From Thermoleophilia bacterium (GTDB taxonomy: Bacteria > Actinomycetota > Thermoleophilia > Gaiellales > SKUG01): a stretch of 19,283 bases of DNA. The notes under the pieces were generated by a model, which made no database searches, had not been told where the DNA came from, and saw nothing but the letters and a program-made list of their open reading frames with translations. Position numbers and translations under genes: made by a program. Below, one piece after another: positions 1 through 9,298 of the stretch. Where the stretch lies: assembly GCA_025964455.1 (NCBI GenBank), contig JAOPYU010000306.1, positions 1 through 19,283 on the forward strand, written 5' to 3'. Every line of letters starts with the position of its first letter. The first letter of the stretch is position 1.

Positions 1-21
1 CCGCTGACCCCACAACAAATT

Positions 22-60
22 TGGTGACGTTGTTGGCGGAATCCGGTAGCAACGTCACCA
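22..60 (-). terminator. Putative ligA terminator (11-bp inverted repeat)
   Basis: Bases 22-32 (TGGTGACGTTG) are perfectly complementary to 50-60, with a 17-base loop. The repeat can be extended by AAT/ATT across one mismatch. Read on the minus strand it lies 20 bases after the ligA stop and is followed by AAATTTGTTG, a T-rich tail, which fits intrinsic termination. The stem is AT-richer than its surroundings, so an operator or mobile-repeat remnant is an alternative. Confidence 0.55.
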
Positions 61-80
61 GATTCTTCAGGGGCAGCCCG

Positions 81-2189
<2,109 letters not shown>

Positions 2190-2270
2190 CCCACCGCGGC
2201 GCGACCGCAACTGCCACGATGCCGGCTGATGCTCACGCGCGCGCACGCCCGCGCGAGAGGCGGCGCTGGC

Positions 2271-3098
2271 TCACGTGGCGACGAGCACCGCGGCGAGATC
2301 CCAGGACGTGATCCGCTCGACGCTCTCCTGGTCGTGGACCTCGAACCGGAGCGGCGTGACCGCGATGGCGTTGCGGGCGATGGCGGCGATGTCCGTGTCG
2401 ACCTCGTCCGCGTGGTGCTCGGGATCGTCGCCGTAGAGCAGGTAGTGCCGCTTGCCGTCGGGATGCTCCTGCTTGAGCTCGAGCTTGTCGCGATAGATGC
2501 GGCGTCCGAGCGTGCCGACCTCGACGCCCGTGACCTCGGACACCGGGATGCCCGGCACGTTGACGTTGATGACCAGTCCGTCCGGCAGCGTGCCGCGGCG
2601 ATCCAGGACGCGCTGCACGAGGCTCGGCAGGAACGCCTGGAGCGCAGCGTGATCGAAGTCGTGGGTGCGCGGATAGCCGAGCTCGCGTGCGGTGCTCTGC
2701 TGGGAGACAGCGATCGCCGGGAGCCCGTTCATGGCGGCGTCGAAGGCGGCGGAGACCGTCCCCGAGTACGCGACGTCGTCGCCGACGTTGAGGCCGTTGT
2801 TTGCGCCGCTCACCACGATGTCGGGCTTCGGGCCGGCGAGCCCGAGCACCGCGAGCCTGACGCAGTCGGCGGGCGTGCCATCGGTTGCGAACGCGATTTC
2901 GGCGTGCGGCACGTCCACCTCGTGGACGACCAGCATCGCGCCGAGCGTGATCGAGCGACTGACGCCCGATCGGTTGCGGTCGGGCGCAATCACGGCGACG
3001 CGGCCGAGCGGGGCGAGCGCCTCCACCACGGCATGCAGGCCAGGCGAGTCGAAGCCGTCGTCATTGGTCACGAGGATGTTGGGGCGGTCGTCGGTCAC
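2271..3098 (-). CDS. surE: 5'/3'-nucleotidase SurE
   Basis: SurE is a metal-dependent phosphatase acting on nucleoside 5'- and 3'-monophosphates, linked in many bacteria to stationary-phase survival. The 275 residues begin NILVTNDDGFDSPG with the metal ligands D13 and D14. They continue with APDRNRSGVSRSIT (metal-binding serine near 44), GTPADCVRLAV and VSGANNGLNVGDDVAYSGT, which supplies the asparagine ligand near 100. All four family blocks are intact and length is typical. The start is a GTG preceded by TAGGGT and six bases, with no ribosome binding site. It therefore looks like a separate leaderless unit rather than part of the truA operon, although only 42 bases separate it from the gene upstream. 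Confidence 0.96.
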   Translation of the reverse strand: MTDDRPNILVTNDDGFDSPGLHAVVEALAPLGRVAVIAPDRNRSGVSRSITLGAMLVVHEVDVPHAEIAFATDGTPADCVRLAVLGLAGPKPDIVVSGANNGLNVGDDVAYSGTVSAAFDAAMNGLPAIAVSQQSTARELGYPRTHDFDHAALQAFLPSLVQRVLDRRGTLPDGLVINVNVPGIPVSEVTGVEVGTLGRRIYRDKLELKQEHPDGKRHYLLYGDDPEHHADEVDTDIAAIARNAIAVTPLRFEVHDQESVERITSWDLAAVLVAT

Positions 3099-3104
3099 GC
3101 CACG

Positions 3105-3110
3105 ACCCTA
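3105..3110 (-). promoter_or_regulatory. -10 box of leaderless surE promoter
   Basis: TAGGGT on the minus strand is followed by CGTGGC and the GTG start of surE. No good -35 is visible at 16-18 bases. The position and pattern match the other TANNNT-N6-start sites in this window. Confidence 0.5.
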
Positions 3111-3140
3111 CCCCGAAGCGTCGGGTCCGAGCCCGAACGG

Positions 3141-3881
3141 TCACCCGGCCCGGAGAAACCGCCGGCGATGGCGGATCAGGTCATCGACGTGCTCGGGCGG
3201 GACCTCGCCCTGCTGCGCCAGCAGGCGCACGCGTCGCAGCTCGCGTTCGTCGAGCACACGCTCGAGCTCGCGCAGCACCGCGTCGGGGTGCGTCGCGCGC
3301 TCGACCTCGCGCACGCGCTGCTCGTGGCGCCACTGGTCCCAGCGCGCAGCCTCGACCTCGATCGGCTCGTCCGTGGATCGGATGCCCCGACCGATCCGCA
3401 CGTGCCGGAGGTAGAGCCACGCCTCGAGGTCGGCGCGCAGCGCGGCCGCGGCGGCCGGCGCCCAGAGCGCGCTCGGGATGACGAGCACGGCGTAGAGGAG
3501 CAGCGCGAGCTGTGCACCCCCGCCGGCGAGGAGCACACAAGCGGCGAGCAGCGCGGGCGGCAGCGCCGCCGCCACGAGCCGCCATGCGAATGCGCGTGCG
3601 CCGCGACCTTCCAGCAGCTCCGTTACCGGGTCGTACATGCCGGGCGCGTTGCCGACGCCCGGCGCGGCGGCGTCGCGGCGGGCGACGCGGTCGCGGTCGA
3701 CGTGCACCGTGATCGGGCGTTCACAGCTGTCGCACTGGACGACGTAATCGCGCAGGTCGGTCCACGGGACCGGCGGTTCCGTGAAGGTGGGGCACTCGCA
3801 CGCCGGGCACGCGAAGGGCCCGCGTGCGATCGTCGCAGCGCGGCGTACGACGCTCGGGGGCGGCACGTCGAAGGTGGTCAT
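3141..3881 (-). CDS. Zinc-ribbon-like membrane protein of unknown function
   Basis: I do not recognise the family. The 246-residue protein opens with a cysteine cluster: CPACEC at C25/C28/C30, then CDSC at C50/C53, spaced like a small zinc ribbon. A hydrophobic block at about 98-149 should form two membrane helices. A long, highly charged, mostly helical tail of about 95 residues follows, rich in Arg and Glu. The start is the ATG at 3881, because AGGAG sits five bases upstream and the cysteine cluster begins soon after. Longer in-frame starts would run inside truA. It follows truA by 73 bases and is probably co-transcribed with it. The zinc ribbon plus charged tail suggests a membrane-tethered binding protein, but this is inference. 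Confidence 0.7.
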   Translation of the reverse strand: MTTFDVPPPSVVRRAATIARGPFACPACECPTFTEPPVPWTDLRDYVVQCDSCERPITVHVDRDRVARRDAAAPGVGNAPGMYDPVTELLEGRGARAFAWRLVAAALPPALLAACVLLAGGGAQLALLLYAVLVIPSALWAPAAAAALRADLEAWLYLRHVRIGRGIRSTDEPIEVEAARWDQWRHEQRVREVERATHPDAVLRELERVLDERELRRVRLLAQQGEVPPEHVDDLIRHRRRFLRAG

Positions 3882-3954
3882 CCTGACTCCTGGCGGGGGC
3901 GAATCTCGGGGCGATGACGTCCGCGGGGCAGCGGTCGTCTGGCTCGGAGACCGG

Positions 3955-4845
3955 CTACCCGGCCGACGAAAAAGGAACCACGCCAACGCCGCCGACGGCC
4001 GGGTCCCGATGCTCCACCGGGCGACCTGCGCGCCATCCGGGCGGGAGCGGCAGGCCGGCCACGGGCATCCAGGTGACGTCGACCAGGCACAGCCCGGTCG
4101 GCAACGCCGTGGCGCCGGCCGACGCGCGTGGCGCCCCGTCGAGCATCTCGTGGAGGTCCGACATCGGGCGCTCGCCGCGCGCGATCTCGAGCATCGTGCC
4201 GACGGTGATGCGGACCATGTGCCGCAGGAAGGCATTGGCGCGAATCCGGTAGACGAGCTCGTCGCCTCGCTCCTCCCACAGGCTCTCCACGATGGTCCGG
4301 TCGAAGAACACGTGGGCCGTGCGGCTCGGTGTGAAGGCACTGAAGCGGTGGGTACCGAGCACGGCGGCCGCGGCTTCGTGCAGCGCGTCGCGATCGAGCG
4401 GGCGCGGGTGGTGGTGCACGAGTCGGGCTCGCGTGGGGCTGTCGATCTGGCGCGTCAGGACCCGGTACTCATAGGCGCGTGACGTCGCGTCGGCGCGTGC
4501 GTCGAACCCGACGGGCGCCACCTCCCCATGCGTCACTGCGAGTTCATCGGGCAGGTGCGCGGCGAGGGCGACGGCGAGCCGCTCGGGCGCGACGCTGCCT
4601 TGGTAATGGGCGTCGACCACCTGCGCCGTCGCGTGCACGCCAGCATCGGTGCGGCCCGCGCAGCGCATGTGCAGGTCGGTGCAGTGAACGGCCTCGAACG
4701 CTGCAGCGAGGTCGGACTGCAGCGTGCGGAGCCGGGGCTGGCGCGTCCACCCGTGGTACGGCGTCCCGTCGTACTCGACGCGGAGCGCAGCGTGGTGGTG
4801 CTGTGCCCGATGCGGGCGAGTGGGCTGCGGGGTCGCGTCGTCCAT
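3955..4845 (-). CDS. truA: tRNA pseudouridine(38-40) synthase TruA
   Basis: TruA converts uridines 38-40 of the tRNA anticodon arm to pseudouridine. The 296 residues carry the family blocks in order: VEYDGTPYHGW near 23-33, CAGRTDAGVHA with catalytic D67, FDARADATSRAYEYR, and FLRHMVRITVGTMLEIARG towards the C terminus. Its ATG lies two bases after the stop codon of the upstream ATPase-EcfT gene (TGAGCATG), so translation is probably coupled. truA next to ecf genes is a widely conserved arrangement. Length is slightly above the usual 245-270 because of a histidine- and proline-rich N-terminal tail. Confidence 0.97.
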   Translation of the reverse strand: MDDATPQPTRPHRAQHHHAALRVEYDGTPYHGWTRQPRLRTLQSDLAAAFEAVHCTDLHMRCAGRTDAGVHATAQVVDAHYQGSVAPERLAVALAAHLPDELAVTHGEVAPVGFDARADATSRAYEYRVLTRQIDSPTRARLVHHHPRPLDRDALHEAAAAVLGTHRFSAFTPSRTAHVFFDRTIVESLWEERGDELVYRIRANAFLRHMVRITVGTMLEIARGERPMSDLHEMLDGAPRASAGATALPTGLCLVDVTWMPVAGLPLPPGWRAGRPVEHRDPAVGGVGVVPFSSAG

Positions 4846-4847
4846 GC

Positions 4848-6509
4848 TCAGGCGAAGCGTGACACGACCAGCAGCGCGATGCCACCGGCTGCCAGGAGCA
4901 GGTCCGCGGGCGGGCGGACCCTGGGTCGCCAGCTGAGAACCCGAGCGTCTGGATCGAGTCCGCGCAGGACGAGTGCGTCGGCAAGCTGGTGCGCGTGCCG
5001 GAAGGCGCCGACCACCAGTGGCGTGAGCAGCTGCGCATCGGCGCGCAGCCGGGTGAGCGGGCGTCGCGACCCGGCCGGTCGAAGCCCGCGTGCCCGCTGT
5101 GCGGCGCGCAGGCGTTCCAGCTCATCGGCGAGGACCGGGACCAGCCCGAGGCCGGTCGCGACGATGAATGCGGCGGCATCGACCGGGATCCGGAGCAGGC
5201 GCAGCGGCGCGAGCCACCAGCGCATGGCCGCGGCGAGGTCGACCGGAGCGGTCGCGGCAGACAGCGCGAGGGTGGCCAGGACGATCCCGGCTGCCTGGAG
5301 CGCGCGCAGCAGCGCGGGGGCCGCCGGCACGTCGATCGAGCTCCCGTGAACCAGGGGCGCATCCGCCCCGGGAGCGACGAGCAGCTGGAGCGCCACGAGC
5401 GCGATCGTCAATCCGATGAGGGGTCGCACCGCCAGGCGGACGCGGCTCGCAGCGATGTCAGCCGCTGCGACGACGCCCGCAGCCGCTGCCGCGACGAGCG
5501 CGGCACCGACGAGGCTCGACGCCGCGAGGGCAGCGACGATCGCGAAGGCGCAGGCGAGGATCCGAAGGCGAGCGTCCACGCGCGGTGGCAGGCCAGCCAG
5601 GGCGGGGCCGACCTCCGCGTCGCCCGTCGCCGCAGATACGTGCGGCTGCACGGGCACGAAGCCCTCCACTGACCGATCGACGTCCCCCACCGGAGTGGAT
5701 GATGCCCGTAGGACCTGCGCGAGCTGGGCGATGGCCGCTGCCGGATCCGCAGATGGCGCTCCCGGAGATGCCCCCAATCGGTGCGCGACCTCATGCAGGG
5801 CCGTGACCTCGGGGGCGACGTCGATCCCCGCCCTCCGCGCCGTCGCCGGATCTCCGAGGATCGCATCCGCCGCGCCGTCCCATGCGACCCGCCCGTCAGC
5901 CAGCACCACGAGCCGGGTGCCGAGCAGCGCCGCTTCCGCAGGATCGTGCGTGATGACCACCATGGTCCGGCCCGCTGTCCGCAGGGCGAGGAGCGCCTGG
6001 TGCAGCTCACCGCGCGCGGCGGAATCGAGACCTGCGCTCGGCTCGTCGAGGATGGTGACGGCCGGGTCGCCGGAGAGGACGGCGGCGATCGCGACGCGGC
6101 GCTGCTCGCCGCCGCTCAGTGCGAGGGGGTCGCGGTCGGCGATGTCCGCCGGGAGCCCGAGCAGGTCGAGCAGGCCGCGTGCACGGCGGTCGGCCTCTGC
6201 GCGCGGGGCGCCGCCCGCCAGCGCGGCGAGCATGACCTCGTCCAGCACGCGCGCCTCGAGGAATGATGCCTCGGGTCGCTGCAGCACCATGCGCACGCCG
6301 CCGAGCGCGGCGCCGCCCAGGGTCCCGGAGGTCGGCGACTCGATCCCGACGAGCACCCGGGCGAGCGTCGACTTGCCGGCGCCCGTGCCACCCATGACGG
6401 CGAGCACGTCACCCGATGCGACGGTGACGTCGACCCCGGCAAGCGAACGGACCACCCCCGCTCGTGAACGATGTTCGACCACGATCCCGCTCGCGACCAG
6501 TTCAGCCAC
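4848..6509 (-). CDS. ECF transporter ATPase-EcfT fusion protein
   Basis: This single 553-residue chain joins two parts of an energy-coupling-factor importer for vitamins or metals. Residues 1-245 are an ABC ATPase with Walker A GGTGAGKST (40-48), Q-loop VLQRPE, signature LSGGEQRR (131-138), Walker B TILDEPS with the catalytic Glu, and switch H188 in ITHDP. After a linker of about 65 residues, residues 312-553 form a hydrophobic EcfT-like domain beginning VDARLRILA. It carries the two coupling-helix motifs, QRARG (471-475) and LRG (515-517). The start is the GTG at 6509, six bases after GGGGAGG. It overlaps the end of the upstream ATPase gene by 8 bases. No substrate-binding S component is encoded nearby, so it may serve S components encoded elsewhere. 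Confidence 0.9.
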   Translation of the reverse strand: MAELVASGIVVEHRSRAGVVRSLAGVDVTVASGDVLAVMGGTGAGKSTLARVLVGIESPTSGTLGGAALGGVRMVLQRPEASFLEARVLDEVMLAALAGGAPRAEADRRARGLLDLLGLPADIADRDPLALSGGEQRRVAIAAVLSGDPAVTILDEPSAGLDSAARGELHQALLALRTAGRTMVVITHDPAEAALLGTRLVVLADGRVAWDGAADAILGDPATARRAGIDVAPEVTALHEVAHRLGASPGAPSADPAAAIAQLAQVLRASSTPVGDVDRSVEGFVPVQPHVSAATGDAEVGPALAGLPPRVDARLRILACAFAIVAALAASSLVGAALVAAAAAGVVAAADIAASRVRLAVRPLIGLTIALVALQLLVAPGADAPLVHGSSIDVPAAPALLRALQAAGIVLATLALSAATAPVDLAAAMRWWLAPLRLLRIPVDAAAFIVATGLGLVPVLADELERLRAAQRARGLRPAGSRRPLTRLRADAQLLTPLVVGAFRHAHQLADALVLRGLDPDARVLSWRPRVRPPADLLLAAGGIALLVVSRFA

Positions 6510-7311
6510 GACCGGCCTCCCCGCCGGGCGCGAGCGTCGCGACGAGTGCGTCGAGCCGGCTCGGGATCGGGGCACCAGCCGGCCACGCACCCTGCGCCGC
6601 GAGCCCATGCGCGATGCGCGCTGCGGCGGGGAGCTCCAGGTCGAACGTCGCGCTGATCTCCCGCGCGGCGACGAATGCCGCAGGCGTGCCGCTCCACGCG
6701 ACGCGGCCGCCATCCAGCACGACCACGCGATCGGCGAACCCGACCTCGTCGGGTTCCTGCGTGATCCACGCCACGGCGCGAGCGCGCGCGAGCTCCGGCA
6801 CGAGGGCGCGGAACCTGCTGCGGCTCGGCCCGTCGAGCATCGCGGTCGGCTCGTCCAGGACGAGCACATCGACGGCACAGGCTTCCAGGGCCGCGACGGC
6901 GACCCGCTGCTGCTGGCCGCCCGAGAGCGCCCGGGGGTCGCGCGCGGCGACATCGACCAGCACATGCGTGACGAGCAGGGAGCCCACCACCCGCGCGATC
7001 AGTTCGGGGGCGTGGGACACGGCCTCGGGTCCGAACGCGATCTCGTCGGCCACCGAGGCCGCCACCAGTTGCGCCGCGGGGTCCTGCAGCACGAGGCCCA
7101 CGCGCGCCGGCGCACCACCGGCCGATGCGGTGATCGAACCGGATTCCAGGGGGAGCAGACCTGCGAGGGCGCGGCCCAGCGTGCTCTTGCCGCTGCCGTT
7201 GGGGCCCAGGACGGCGACGACCTCGCCGCGCGTCAGCTCCAGCGACACGCCGTCCAGCGCCGCGGGCAGCGACGGATGGTGGCGGACGACGATCTCCAGC
7301 GCTCGAAGCAT
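6502..7311 (-). CDS. ecfA: ECF transporter ATP-binding protein (EcfA)
   Basis: This is the first ATPase of the ECF importer and should pair with the ATPase half of the next gene. The 269 residues contain Walker A GPNGSGKST (36-44), Q76 in LVLQDP, signature LSGGQQQR (129-136) and Walker B VLVLDEPT with D153 and E154. A D-loop-like MLD follows. The switch position reads WITQEP, so the usual histidine is Gln185, while the partner ATPase keeps its histidine. The composite ATP sites may therefore be asymmetric. The ATG at 7311 has AGGA seven bases upstream. The gene heads the ecfA / ecfA-ecfT / truA operon and is divergent from the gene at 7420. Confidence 0.93.
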   Translation of the reverse strand: MLRALEIVVRHHPSLPAALDGVSLELTRGEVVAVLGPNGSGKSTLGRALAGLLPLESGSITASAGGAPARVGLVLQDPAAQLVAASVADEIAFGPEAVSHAPELIARVVGSLLVTHVLVDVAARDPRALSGGQQQRVAVAALEACAVDVLVLDEPTAMLDGPSRSRFRALVPELARARAVAWITQEPDEVGFADRVVVLDGGRVAWSGTPAAFVAAREISATFDLELPAAARIAHGLAAQGAWPAGAPIPSRLDALVATLAPGGEAGRG

Positions 7312-7381
7312 GCGCCGATCCTGCCCGGCCGAGCCGCAACCGGCCGCGCGACCTGAGCATGGGCGGTGAATCGCAAATCAC

Positions 7382-7410
7382 TTGGCGCGTATGGGAACAC
7401 GTGCTACGTT
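7382..7410 (+). promoter_or_regulatory. Sigma-70-type promoter for the gene at 7420
   Basis: TTGGCG (7382-7387), a 17-base spacer and TACGTT (7405-7410) form a good housekeeping-type promoter. The expected start site is close to the ATG at 7420, and GGAG (7411-7414) overlaps it, so the mRNA would have a very short leader or none. Confidence 0.55.
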
Positions 7411-7419
7411 GGAGCCACG

Positions 7420-8280
7420 ATGAGCATCCCCTCCCCCACCTCCACGTCCGCCACGCAGGTCCGCGTGCGCTGGGACAACGTCATGATCGTCCTGATCGGC
7501 GCTGCCGTCGCGGCAGCTGCCGTCGTGTTCGTCGTCATGACCGGCGACGCCGTACCCCCCACGAAGCGCCCGGCAGCGCCAGCCAAGCATGCCGCGGCCG
7601 CACCCGACACGTCGGCGACCACGGACGGCGGGCTCGACATCGACGACGCGCGCGGGCTGCTCGAGGAAGCTCGCACGCTCATGGCCGACGCTCGCTGGGC
7701 CGAGGCCACCGACCGGCTCGACACGATTCCCGCCGACCTTCGCGAGATCGTCGGGTCTTCCGCGCTGGCAGCCGAGATCGACACGAAGTCCGCCGCATGG
7801 GAGCTGCACCGCACCCGCCTGGATGCCGCGGTGAAGGGGCAGCAGTGGAAGGTCGCCCGCGTCGAACTCGACGAGCTCGCCACCCTCGCCCGCCTCGACA
7901 CGCAGCTGCTCGAACTCGACGCCACGATCGACCGCGAGCTCGCCGCGACCCCGGCAACCGACACGACCACGAAGCAGTCGACATCCGGCACCACCGGCTC
8001 GCCCGCGACGGCCAAGCCCGCGACCGGCTCCACCACGGGAGGCGGCGCCGCCGGCGCCGGGCAGGGCACCACCAAGCCTGCGGGCGGCACCACCAAGCCG
8101 GCCACCGGCACCACCAAGCCCTCGTCCGGTACGACCAAGCCTGCCACGGGCACCACCAAGCCTTCGACCGGCACCACCAAGCCGGGCAGCGCCCTGCCGG
8201 GCCTCGACGTGAACCTCACCCCGGCGCAGCAGGCCGAGCTCGAGAAGGCGCTCGGCGACGCACTCGGCCAGGTCGGCTGA
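7420..8280 (+). CDS. Single-pass membrane protein with helical domain and GTTKP-repeat stalk
   Basis: I do not recognise a family. The 286-residue protein has a short polar N terminus and one membrane helix (about 23-42, rich in Ala/Val/Ile). A helical, acidic domain (about 68-175, DDARGLLEEARTLM and DELATLARLDTQLLELD) resembles a TPR-like or coiled helical bundle. A Thr/Pro/Gly/Lys-rich stalk contains six GTTKPxx units, and the C terminus is short and helical (LTPAQQAELEKAL). The stalk is the kind of flexible, lysine-bearing linker that crosses a cell wall. I chose the ATG at 7420, with GGAG upstream, over the GTG at 7366, because the promoter lies between them. A hairpin follows the stop. 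Confidence 0.7.
   Translation: MSIPSPTSTSATQVRVRWDNVMIVLIGAAVAAAAVVFVVMTGDAVPPTKRPAAPAKHAAAAPDTSATTDGGLDIDDARGLLEEARTLMADARWAEATDRLDTIPADLREIVGSSALAAEIDTKSAAWELHRTRLDAAVKGQQWKVARVELDELATLARLDTQLLELDATIDRELAATPATDTTTKQSTSGTTGSPATAKPATGSTTGGGAAGAGQGTTKPAGGTTKPATGTTKPSSGTTKPATGTTKPSTGTTKPGSALPGLDVNLTPAQQAELEKALGDALGQVG
8065..8190 (+). repeat. Six tandem 21-bp repeats encoding GTTKPxx
   Basis: Units begin at 8065, 8086, 8107, 8128, 8149 and 8170. Each encodes Gly-Thr-Thr-Lys-Pro plus two variable residues (AG, AT, SS, AT, ST, GS). The DNA copies differ at synonymous positions, for example GGC/GGT and ACC/ACG. Slippage-prone tandem DNA of this kind often varies in copy number between strains. Confidence 0.9.
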
Positions 8281-8287
8281 GAAGACG

Positions 8288-8316
8288 CGACGACCCGCCG
8301 AGGCGGGCCGTCGTCG
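8288..8316. terminator. Hairpin between convergent genes
   Basis: CCCGC (8294-8298) pairs with GCGGG (8303-8307), and the outer CGACGA (8288-8293) pairs with TCGTCG (8311-8316) across a 3-base bulge. It lies 8 bases after the stop at 8280 and about 35 bases beyond the stop of the convergent gene ending at 8352. No clear T tract follows, so it is a probable but not certain terminator. Confidence 0.45.
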
Positions 8317-8351
8317 TCGTCACATCGTGGTGCCGCCGCAGCGGCGCAGGC

Positions 8352-8771
8352 TCAGGCCTGGTCGAGCGCCAGGCCGCCGAGCAGCTGGCGGAACTGCATC
8401 TCGAACCGCTCGAACTGGGTCGAGGGCGTCGTGGCGGTCGCCGTGTAGCCACGACCTTCCTCGGCGTAGTACAGCTGGATCTGCGTCACGGCCACGCCGT
8501 CCGGCGGGGTCCACTCGAAGCGGCGGATGTAGCCGCTCTTGCCGCCGAGCATGCGGGCGGGCTCGAACGCGAACTCGCGGTACCCCGGGAACTCCTTGCG
8601 CAGCAGGTCGCCCTGCACCTGCGCGTACTGGTTCGTGTCGATCGTGGGGTCGAGCGGCTCGCTCGACGCGATCACGTTCGCCTGCCCGTCGGGGGCGAGC
8701 AGCGTGATCGACTCCTTCGCGAACCACCCCTCGGGAAGCGGTGCGGTGAGCTGGGGCTTGAACCTCTGCAT
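8352..8771 (-). CDS. DcrB/DUF1795-like small protein (paralogue 1)
   Basis: The 139-residue soluble protein has no signal peptide. It begins MQRFKPQLTAPLPEGW and contains ARMLGGKSGYIRRFEW, then a β-rich stretch ending TATATTPSTQFERFEMQF. This layout resembles the DcrB/DUF1795 fold, a family that includes Eag chaperones of type VI secretion effectors and the DcrB lipoprotein. It also resembles the product at 11956-12378: both start MQ[RK] and share the RMLGG motif in the same place. The ATG at 8771 has GGAGAGA just upstream, behind a TTTCCA-17-TATGGT promoter. The family assignment is from pattern memory; the function here is unknown. Confidence 0.6.
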   Translation of the reverse strand: MQRFKPQLTAPLPEGWFAKESITLLAPDGQANVIASSEPLDPTIDTNQYAQVQGDLLRKEFPGYREFAFEPARMLGGKSGYIRRFEWTPPDGVAVTQIQLYYAEEGRGYTATATTPSTQFERFEMQFRQLLGGLALDQA

Positions 8772-8842
8772 GAATCTCTCCTCGTGGGGTGCTCGGTGGG
8801 TCGGCGCTCATCGCCCAACGGGCACCAAGCAGCATCGCGGGC

Positions 8843-8871
8843 ACCATACCCCGCCGCTTCGCAGATGGAAA
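8843..8871 (-). promoter_or_regulatory. Sigma-70-type promoter for the gene at 8771
   Basis: On the minus strand TTTCCA (8871-8866), a 17-base spacer and TATGGT (8848-8843) match a housekeeping promoter. This predicts a leader of about 65 bases before the ATG at 8771. Confidence 0.55.
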
Positions 8872-8893
8872 CTCGCCGACCTGAACCCAGGCA

Positions 8894-8922
8894 TTGCGCG
8901 ACGCCGGATCTCGCCGTACCGT
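8894..8922 (+). promoter_or_regulatory. Sigma-70-type promoter for the gene at 8978
   Basis: TTGCGC (8894-8899), 17 bases and TACCGT (8917-8922) give a good promoter, with transcription expected near 8929 and a leader of about 49 bases. It is nearly back-to-back with the promoter of the divergent gene ending at 8771: the -35 hexamers are 22 bases apart. Confidence 0.5.
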
Positions 8923-8977
8923 GGATCCGTGGGACCACGCCGGGCGCGACCCGGACCCTCGCGTCGGAGACTCCCCC

Positions 8978-9298
8978 ATGACCCGCACCCACCTCGTCAT
9001 CACCACGACCTTCGTGATCGCCGCAGCGCTCGTCGTCGTTCCGCTGGCGCCTGCACAGGTCGTCTTCGTCGCGGCAGCCACGATCATCACGCTCGTCGCG
9101 CTCGCCGCCAGCGGAGCACCGATCCGCGTGCGCCGCACGCTGTTCGCAGCTGGATCCGTCGCACTGGCCGTAGCAACGGCCCGGATCGCCCTCGTCCTCG
9201 ACGTCGAGGTCGCGCGACCTGCGATTGCGGCGGTGGCGGCGCTCATCGCCGTCGGCGCGCTCAGCCTGCGGCGAGCTCCGCGGCTCGCCAGCGAATGA
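8978..9298 (+). CDS. Small four-helix integral membrane protein
   Basis: I recognise no family. The 106-residue protein is almost entirely hydrophobic. Helices are visible at about 5-22 and 24-42; a basic loop IRVRRTL follows, then helices at about 52-70 and 75-92, with a basic C terminus (LRRAPRLASE). The ATG at 8978 has GGAG (8966-8969) upstream and fits the promoter at 8894-8922. An upstream GTG at 8921 lies inside the -10 box, so it is unlikely to be the start. Its last 38 bases overlap the 3' end of the convergent amidase gene. Confidence 0.65.
   Translation: MTRTHLVITTTFVIAAALVVVPLAPAQVVFVAAATIITLVALAASGAPIRVRRTLFAAGSVALAVATARIALVLDVEVARPAIAAVAALIAVGALSLRRAPRLASE

Noticed and set aside
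8065..8190. CRISPR-like tandem array
   Set aside because: The 21-bp units are contiguous, in frame, and encode GTTKPxx. There are no spacers.
8929..8977. Leaderless GTG start directly after TACCGT
   Set aside because: It is six bases after the -10 box but is out of frame with the membrane protein at 8978, and its own frame gives an Arg-rich shadow translation.
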